NCBI RefSeq assembly: GCF_001667315.1
Contig: NZ_LZHT01000041.1
Location: 270,683-334,682, forward strand
Source of the DNA: Mycobacterium sp. 852002-10029_SCH5224772
GTDB taxonomy: Bacteria > Actinomycetota > Actinomycetes > Mycobacteriales > Mycobacteriaceae
Direction: 5' to 3'
Length of the DNA: 64,000 bases
Part shown: positions 58,397-64,000 of the stretch, one piece after another
How positions within the stretch are numbered: the stretch's first letter is position 1
Layout of the letters: every line of letters starts with the position of its first letter
Notes under the pieces: generated by a model
The model's input: only the letters and a program-made list of their open reading frames with translations
Told to the model about the DNA's origin: nothing
The model's database searches: none
Translations under genes and position numbers: made by a program

Positions 58397-59364
58397 TGCG
58401 TGCGGTGATCTGTCGTTCCTACGGCACACCCGAGGACCTGGTGATCGACGACGTGCCCGACCCCGTTCCGGGGCCCGGCCAGCTGCTGGTGCGGGTGCGC
58501 GCCGCCGCGGTCAACTTCCCCGACGTGCTGTTCATCGCCGGCAAGTACCAGGTGAAAATCCCGCCGCCGTTCATCCCCGGCAACGAGATCGCCGGCGAAG
58601 TCATCGCCGTCGGCGAAGGCGCACGGTTCGGTCCGGGACAGCGTGTATCCGGAACTACCTTCGGGGCGTTCGCCGAGCAGGCGCTGCTCGACGCGAGCCA
58701 GGCGGAGCTCGTGCCCGACGACGCCGACTTCGCGTCGGCCGCGGCCTTCGGCGTGACCTACCGCACCGCCTATCACGCGTTGCGCTCGACCGCCGCTGTG
58801 ACAGAGGGAGATTGGGTCGTCGTGCTCGGCGCCGCGGGTGGCGTGGGGCTGGCCGCAGTCGATCTGGCGGTGGCGATGAAGGCCCAGGTCCTGGCCGCGG
58901 CGTCGAGTCCGGAGAAGCTGGAGCTGTGCCGGCAGCGCGGCGCCGAAGCAACCGTTGACTACGACCGGGAAGACCTGAAGTTGCGGATCCGCGAGCTCAC
59001 CGGTGACAGCGCCCGCGTCGTCCTGGACCCGGTCGGCGGTTCGTATTCGGAGCCGGCGCTGCGCGGGCTCGCGCGTGGCGGCACCTTTGTCACGCTGGGG
59101 TACGCGGCCGGCACGATCCCGGCCGTTCCGCTCAATCTCATTCTGCTCAAGGACATCTGCGTGCGGGGGATGGAGATCCGCACCTTCATGAGCGATTACC
59201 CCGATGAGGCCGTCCGCGACATGGCGGAGCTGTCGCAGATGTTCGCCGCCGGAACGGTCCGGCCATACATCGGCGCGCGATTCCCGCTCACCGAGACCGC
59301 CGCCGCGTTGCGGCATGTGGCCGACCGCAAGGTGCTGGGCAAGGTGGTGATCGACGTCGGGTGA
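58396..59364 (+). CDS. NADPH:quinone oxidoreductase-type dehydrogenase
   Basis: A 322-residue zinc-free medium-chain dehydrogenase/reductase (MDR): MRAVICRSYGTPEDLVIDDV, IPGNEIAGEVIAVGEGARFG, cofactor loop VVLGAAGGVGLAAVDLAVAM and LDPVGGSYSEPALRGLARGG. No zinc-ligand cysteines are seen. It could reduce quinones or the enoyl product of the acyl-CoA dehydrogenase. The start overlaps the TetR stop (TGATG), the last gene of the operon. Confidence 0.9.
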   Translation: MRAVICRSYGTPEDLVIDDVPDPVPGPGQLLVRVRAAAVNFPDVLFIAGKYQVKIPPPFIPGNEIAGEVIAVGEGARFGPGQRVSGTTFGAFAEQALLDASQAELVPDDADFASAAAFGVTYRTAYHALRSTAAVTEGDWVVVLGAAGGVGLAAVDLAVAMKAQVLAAASSPEKLELCRQRGAEATVDYDREDLKLRIRELTGDSARVVLDPVGGSYSEPALRGLARGGTFVTLGYAAGTIPAVPLNLILLKDICVRGMEIRTFMSDYPDEAVRDMAELSQMFAAGTVRPYIGARFPLTETAAALRHVADRKVLGKVVIDVG

Positions 59365-59377
59365 TGCGGCCCGCGTC

Positions 59378-61294
59378 TTACGGCGTGATGATGTTGAAGT
59401 TCGGGTCCGGACCGTCGAGCACTCCCAGAACAGCCTGCAGCGCGCCCTGGTCGCCGATGAGCTGCAGACCGGGAGAGGTGAAATCGCCCAATGCCACGGC
59501 GAGCAGCCGAAGCTTGCCGGCCAGCTTGACGGTAACCGTTGCCGTCGCGGGGTCCGGCGCCGCCTTGCGGTGGACGAGCACCCCGTTGCGCAGGGTGAGC
59601 CGATAGCCGGCGGCCGAATCGTCGAACGTGACATCGAGGGCGATGTCGAGATCCCAGCTGCGCGGGCCGTTGACGCGGATGGCCAGGCCGTCGAAGATCT
59701 GCTCCGGCGTCAGTTGGGACAGCAATGTGGGCGAAGCGACCTGACCCGCGGTGCCGAAGTTGCCGTCGCGCAATTCCATTGCCCCGCTCAGGAAGAAGTT
59801 GCGCCAGGTGGCGTTCTCGGCACCGTAGGCCAGTTGCTCGAACGTATCGGAGTACAGTGCCCGAGCGCCGGGATGCGCACTGTCGGTGAAGATCGCGTGA
59901 TCCAGTAGGGTTGCGGCCCAACGATAGTCACCGGAGTCGAATGCTCCCTTGGCGAGGTCGACCACTCGCTCGATGCCGCCCATCGCCTCGACGTAGCGCG
60001 GCGCAAGCGCCTCAGGCGGATGGGGCCACAGCCGGGCCGGGTTGCCGTCGAACCAACCCATGTAGCGCTGATAGATCGCCTTGACGTTGTGGCTCACCGA
60101 ACCGTAGTAGCCGTGCGTGTGCCAGGCCCGCTCGAGTGCTGGTGGCATCTGGAACATTTCGGCGATCTCGACGCCGGTGTAACCCTGATTCAGCAATCGC
60201 AGCGTCTGGTCGTGCAAGTACGCGTACATGTCGCGCTGCAGCGACAAGAACTCGACGATGTTGTCTTTGCCCCACGTCGGCCAATGGTGGGAGGCGAACA
60301 CGACGTCGGCACCCTCGGCGAAGGTGTCGATCGCCTCGGTGAGGTAGCCGGACCAGGCGTGCGGGTCGCGCACCAGCGCGCCGCGCAGGGTCAGCAGGTT
60401 GTGCAGATTGTGGGTGGCATTCTCGGCCATGCATAGTGCGCGGAAACGTGGGAAATAGAAATGCATTTCGGCGGGTGCCTCCGTGCCGGGTGCCATCTGG
60501 AACTCGATCTCCACACCGTCGATCGTGTGCGTTTCGCCGGTGGTGCGGATGTCGATGGTGGGGACGATGACGGCGACCTCGCCGGTGGAGGGCGCCTGGC
60601 CCAGCCCGCAGCCGACCTGGTCCATGGGTCCGCGCGGCAGCAGGGTGCCGTACATGTAGGTCGCTCGCCGCGTCATTGCCGGCCCGGCGTAGACGTTTTC
60701 TTGGACCGCGTGCTCGATAAAGTCCTCCGGCGCCAGCACGGATACCGCACCGGCATCCACGTCGGCCTGCGACGTGACGCCCAGTACGCCACCGAAGTGA
60801 TCGGCATGGCTGTGGGTGTAGATCACCGCCACCACGGGCCGGTCGCCGCCCCGATGCGTGCGATACAGCGCCAGCGCCGCCGCGGCCACCTCGGTGGAGA
60901 TCAACGGATCGATGACGATGATGCCGGTGTCGGTTTCCACGAACGTGACGTTGGAGATGTCGAGGCCGCGGACCTGATAGATGCCCGGCACCACTTCGTA
61001 GAGGCCTTGTTTGGCATTGAGGATCGATTGGCGCCACAGGCTGGGGTGCACCGACGTCGGCGCGGGCCCGCCCAGGAAGCCGTAGGCATCGTTGTCCCAC
61101 ACCACGCGTCCGTCGGCCGCTCGAATCACGCACGGCGACAACGCAGCAATGAATCCACGGTCCGCGTCGCGGAAATCCGCGTCGTCCTGAAACGGCAGCG
61201 CCTGCTCGCGATGGGCCGACTCGATGACGGTACTGGGGGGCTTGTGATCCACCACCGATACGTTGCCATTGATGCGATCGTGCGCGAAAGGCAT
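59378..61294 (-). CDS. SdsA-type linear alkylsulfatase, MBL fold
   Basis: A 638-residue metallo-beta-lactamase-fold sulfatase with the full zinc motif THSHADHFGG (His161, His163, Asp165, His166). MCAENATHNLHNLLTLRGAL carries further ligands, and the C-terminal SCP2-like half ends in ATVTVKLAGKLRLLAVALGD. SdsA enzymes hydrolyse medium-chain primary alkyl sulfates. It is probably the equivalent of Rv3762c. The ATG at 61294 is chosen; an ATG at 61375 would add 27 residues. No clear signal peptide. It is divergent from lpqH. Confidence 0.9.
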   Translation of the reverse strand: MPFAHDRINGNVSVVDHKPPSTVIESAHREQALPFQDDADFRDADRGFIAALSPCVIRAADGRVVWDNDAYGFLGGPAPTSVHPSLWRQSILNAKQGLYEVVPGIYQVRGLDISNVTFVETDTGIIVIDPLISTEVAAAALALYRTHRGGDRPVVAVIYTHSHADHFGGVLGVTSQADVDAGAVSVLAPEDFIEHAVQENVYAGPAMTRRATYMYGTLLPRGPMDQVGCGLGQAPSTGEVAVIVPTIDIRTTGETHTIDGVEIEFQMAPGTEAPAEMHFYFPRFRALCMAENATHNLHNLLTLRGALVRDPHAWSGYLTEAIDTFAEGADVVFASHHWPTWGKDNIVEFLSLQRDMYAYLHDQTLRLLNQGYTGVEIAEMFQMPPALERAWHTHGYYGSVSHNVKAIYQRYMGWFDGNPARLWPHPPEALAPRYVEAMGGIERVVDLAKGAFDSGDYRWAATLLDHAIFTDSAHPGARALYSDTFEQLAYGAENATWRNFFLSGAMELRDGNFGTAGQVASPTLLSQLTPEQIFDGLAIRVNGPRSWDLDIALDVTFDDSAAGYRLTLRNGVLVHRKAAPDPATATVTVKLAGKLRLLAVALGDFTSPGLQLIGDQGALQAVLGVLDGPDPNFNIITP

Positions 61295-61431
61295 TCCGGC
61301 GGTATTTCCCCGACGAAATAATGAATACAGCAACAATTTCTTCCGTTCTGGATTCTCGATCCAGTTAACCCGCATACTGCCCAGACGGCCCTCAATGCCG
61401 AGGACCGCAACAATCGGGCAAAGGAGAACAT

Positions 61432-61920
61432 GTGAAGCGTCAATTGACGGTCGCGGTGGCCGGAGCGGCAATTCTTGCCGCAGGAATTTCCGGTTGTTCG
61501 GGCGGTAACAAGTCGGGTACAAGCAGCAGTTCCGCCAGTAGCTCGGGTACCAGCGCGTCGGCAAGCACCGGCGGTGCCGCCGGTACGAAGGTGACCATCG
61601 ATGGCAAGGATCAGAACGTCTCCGGTTCGGTCGTGTGCACAAACGCGGGTGGCACCATCAACATCGCGATCGGTGGCGCGGCAACCGGTATCGCCGCCGT
61701 GCTCAGCGACGGCAACCCGCCCCAGGTGAAATCCGTTGGGCTGGGCAATGTCAACGGCGTGACGCTCGGATACACCTCGGGCACCGGCCAGGGCAATGCC
61801 ACCGCCAGCAAGGACGGCAACAACTACAAGATCAGCGGCACCGCCACCGGGGTCGACATGGCCAACCCGATGCAGCCGGTGAACAAGCCGTTCGAAATCC
61901 AGGTGACCTGCAACAGCTAG
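61432..61920 (+). CDS. lpqH: 19-kDa lipoprotein antigen
   Basis: A 162-residue secreted lipoprotein. The signal peptide ends at the lipobox GISGC (Cys22), followed by a long Ser/Thr/Gly linker, the O-glycosylation region of LpqH ([20 protein letters not shown]). Then comes the folded domain ([20 protein letters not shown] onward) with Cys residues. It is a cell-surface TLR2 agonist in pathogenic mycobacteria, with a role in envelope function. GTG 61432 has AAGGAG 6 bases upstream. Position between the Rv3762c-like alkylsulfatase and tcrYX confirms orthology to Rv3763. Confidence 0.95.
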   Translation: MKRQLTVAVAGAAILAAGISGCSGGNKSGTSSSSASSSGTSASASTGGAAGTKVTIDGKDQNVSGSVVCTNAGGTINIAIGGAATGIAAVLSDGNPPQVKSVGLGNVNGVTLGYTSGTGQGNATASKDGNNYKISGTATGVDMANPMQPVNKPFEIQVTCNS

Positions 61921-63435
61921 TCAGGCCGATGCGGGCGGTTGCCATCCGTTGGGTGGCAACCGCACCGTGAACTCGGTGTGGCCCGGTGAGCTGTTCACCG
62001 CGATCGTCCCGTTGTGCGCCTTCACCACAGCCGAGACGATCGCCAGGCCCAGCCCGGTGCTGCCGCCCTTGCGCGAGCGCGAGGAATCGCCGCGGGCGAA
62101 CCGTTCGAAGACCTCCGATTGCAGCGCCACCGGGATGCCGGGTCCGTTGTCGATGATCTGCAGCACGGTGTGCGACGGCTCGGTGCTCAACCGCGTCGTC
62201 ACCACGGTGCCCGCGCCGGTGTGCACGCGGGCGTTGGCAAGCAGATTCGTCAGCACCTGGTGGAGTCGCGCGGCGTCACCGGTGACCACCACCGGTTCTT
62301 CGGGCAGGTCGAGTTCCCACTGATGGTCCGGTCCGGCGACGTGAGCGTCGTTGACCGCATCCACCGCCAACCGCGACAGATCCACCGATTCGCGTTCCAG
62401 TGGCCGGCCGGAATCCAGGCGGGCCAGCAGCAGCAGGTCCTCGACGAGGCGCGTCATCCGCTCGGTTTCGGACGCCACCCGGCTCATCGCCTGCGCCACC
62501 GCCTCGCGGTCGTCACCCATCCGTTGCGTGAGTTCGGTATAGCCGCGGATCGCGGCAAGGGGGGTGCGCAGTTCATGACTGGCGTCGGCGACGAACTGGC
62601 GGACGCGCGTCTCGCTGGCCTGCCGCGCCGAAAGCGCCTCCGCGATGTGGTCGAGCATCCGGTTGAGCGAGGCACCGAGCTGTCCCACCTCGGTGGAGGG
62701 ATTGGCGTCGGATTCGCGTACGCGCACGGGCAGTTCGACCTCACCGCGCGACAGCGGCAGGTCGGCGACGTGGCCCGCGGTTTGGGCGACCCGGCGAAGC
62801 GGTGCCAGTGCCCGCCTGATGATCACGACCCCGGCGATCGTCGCGGCCGCCAGCGCGATGGCGGTGACGATCCCGAAGGTGACCAGCATCCGGATCAGGG
62901 TCGCGTCGATGTTGGACATCGACAGGCCGGTGACGATGATGTCGGTGCCGTTGCGGCTTGGAGCCGCGACGACGCGGTAGCGGCCAAGGCCGTCCAGGTT
63001 CAGCGTGACCGGTGCGCGGTCACCGGCGATCTGTTCCAGCTGGGTTTGGGCTGTCGGGGTCAGGTCGTCCCGCGTACCGCTGCCGGTCAGGTAGCCGGCG
63101 TCAACCGTTTTGCCCTGGTTGACCACCGCCGCCACCATGCCGGCCGGTTGGCCCGGGGCATCCAGGAACCGAGGACCGGGGCCCGGCCTCGGATAGTAGG
63201 AATGCTGGTGGCGGTGCCATCCCGGGTGGTTGGGTTCGGGGTACATCAGCGCCGAGCGGAACGAGGTGCCGGCGAGCTGGCCGTCGAGCTGCTTGACCAG
63301 GTGATGGTTCAGCGCCAGTTCGGTCACCGCGGTCATGCCGACGCACACGATCGCCAGGACGACGATCTGTCCGACCAGCAGCCGCAGCCGCAGCGACCAG
63401 ACCCTCCGCGGGTCAGCGGGCCGGCTTGAGGACAT
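61921..63435 (-). CDS. tcrY: two-component sensor histidine kinase TcrY
   Basis: A 504-residue membrane kinase. TM1 is at about 17-40 and TM2 at about 182-206, flanking an extracytoplasmic domain with a His/Pro-rich stretch (PNHPGWHRHQHSYYPRPGPG), then HAMP, phosphoacceptor His287 in ADASHELRTPLAAIRGY, and the ATPase domain (N box around LLANARVH, G boxes DNGPGIP and GGSTGLGLAIV). It phosphorylates TcrX. Ortholog position Rv3764c. Its first 23 bases overlap the end of tcrX. Confidence 0.92.
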   Translation of the reverse strand: MSSSRPADPRRVWSLRLRLLVGQIVVLAIVCVGMTAVTELALNHHLVKQLDGQLAGTSFRSALMYPEPNHPGWHRHQHSYYPRPGPGPRFLDAPGQPAGMVAAVVNQGKTVDAGYLTGSGTRDDLTPTAQTQLEQIAGDRAPVTLNLDGLGRYRVVAAPSRNGTDIIVTGLSMSNIDATLIRMLVTFGIVTAIALAAATIAGVVIIRRALAPLRRVAQTAGHVADLPLSRGEVELPVRVRESDANPSTEVGQLGASLNRMLDHIAEALSARQASETRVRQFVADASHELRTPLAAIRGYTELTQRMGDDREAVAQAMSRVASETERMTRLVEDLLLLARLDSGRPLERESVDLSRLAVDAVNDAHVAGPDHQWELDLPEEPVVVTGDAARLHQVLTNLLANARVHTGAGTVVTTRLSTEPSHTVLQIIDNGPGIPVALQSEVFERFARGDSSRSRKGGSTGLGLAIVSAVVKAHNGTIAVNSSPGHTEFTVRLPPNGWQPPASA

Positions 63436-64000
63436 AACCCGCGCCGCGCAGCGTGTGGATCATCGGATCACGACCGTTGTCGATCTTCTTGCGCAGGTAG
63501 GAAATGTAGAGCTCGACGATGTTGGATCGCCCGCCGAAGTCGTAACTCCATACCCTGTCCAGGATTTGGGCCTTGCTCAGCACCCGCTTGGAGTTGCGCA
63601 TCATGAACCGCAGCAGCTCAAATTCCGTCGACGTCAACGAGATTGGCTCGCCGGCGCGGCTGACCTCATGGCTGTCCTCGTCGAGCACCAAGTCCCCGAC
63701 CACCAGCTGCGCACCGCTGTCCACCGTCGTCACCCCGGTGCGCCGCAACAGGGCACGCAAACGCAGCACGACCTCTTCGATGCTGAACGGTTTGGTGACG
63801 TAGTCGTCGCCGCCGGCCGTCAGCCCCGCGATGCGATCTTCCACCGCATCCTTGGCCGTCAGCAGCAACACGGGAAGCTGCGGGATCTCCTCGCGCAGTT
63901 TGTGCAGGACGTCGAGGCCGCTCATGTCGGGCAGCATCACGTCGAGAACAACCACGTCCGGACGCTGGGTGCGGGCGGTCGCGACGGCAGATTCCCCATC
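63413..64000 (-). CDS. tcrX: two-component response regulator TcrX, 5' end missing
   Basis: The last 195 residues of an OmpR-family regulator. Phosphoacceptor Asp is in PDVVVLDVMLPD; conserved VLLLTAKDAVEDRIAGLTAG has the Thr/Lys switch region (LVTKPF-type YVTKPFSIEEV). A C-terminal winged helix (EPISLTSTEFELLRFMMRNS, IVELYISYLRKKIDNGRDPM, HTLRGAGYVLKP) completes it. The N-terminal start is beyond the right edge of the window. It pairs with TcrY; ortholog position Rv3765c. Confidence 0.92.
   Translation of the reverse strand, partial: DGESAVATARTQRPDVVVLDVMLPDMSGLDVLHKLREEIPQLPVLLLTAKDAVEDRIAGLTAGGDDYVTKPFSIEEVVLRLRALLRRTGVTTVDSGAQLVVGDLVLDEDSHEVSRAGEPISLTSTEFELLRFMMRNSKRVLSKAQILDRVWSYDFGGRSNIVELYISYLRKKIDNGRDPMIHTLRGAGYVLKPAR

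Noticed and set aside
61295..61642. Long N-terminal extension of the alkylsulfatase
   Set aside because: The extension to 61642 runs antisense through lpqH and is Arg/Pro-rich; SdsA enzymes have about 630-660 residues.

Overview
The window is high-GC actinobacterial chromosome, almost certainly a Mycobacterium and probably a slow-growing non-tuberculous species. The strongest anchors are at the right end. A tRNA-Ser(CGA) gene is followed by tadA, a TadA-associated gene, tyrA, a glycolipid-binding-like gene, the proXVWZ osmolyte transporter, a LapA-like gene, a phosphotransferase, an alkylsulfatase, the 19-kDa lipoprotein lpqH and the tcrY/tcrX two-component pair. This matches the M. tuberculosis Rv3752c-Rv3765c order as I remember it, with several extra genes inserted.

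Layout. 1-22.6 kb is catabolic chromosome. It holds a partial WS/DGAT acyltransferase, an oxidoreductase operon with its own TetR regulator and operator, and a complete methylcitrate cycle (prpR divergent from prpD-prpB-prpC). Pyruvate carboxylase and a citrate-lyase-like CoA-ester lyase with a CoA transferase follow. A monooxygenase divergent from a GntR regulator has a palindromic operator between them, and a sulfotransferase/metallo-hydrolase/VOC/flavin-monooxygenase cluster comes next. 22.6-30 kb is rich in secreted products: a TM2 protein, GH5-like and GH6 glycosidases, a CAP-domain protein, a two-part helical/DUF4185-like protein and small secreted proteins.

30,077-45,449 is an integrative element of about 15.3 kb in the 3' end of the tRNA-Ser gene. 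It is bounded by a 27-bp perfect direct repeat and has matching candidate arm-type integrase sites near both ends. Its right part is a phage-like control and replication module: tyrosine integrase, XRE repressor, divergent excisionase, and a tightly overlapping leftward operon. That operon includes a winged-helix replication-initiator-like gene with eight iteron-like repeats inside it. No capsid, tail, portal, lysis or large terminase genes are visible, so it looks like a satellite or phage-derived island rather than a full prophage. Its left part is cargo that looks defensive: an Mrr-like nuclease/SF2 helicase with nine helicase-associated repeats, a protein with a HEPN-like Rx4H motif, a trypsin-like protease, and a convergent pair of paralogous membrane-anchored proteins. 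I consider this combination the most interesting part of the window.

45.4-64 kb is conserved mycobacterial core plus an inserted acyl-CoA dehydrogenase/SDR/quinone-reductase operon. That operon has its own TetR regulator and a strong palindromic operator. No gene-free stretch longer than about 300 bases remains after annotation. All family assignments come from reading motifs by eye; no searches were run.
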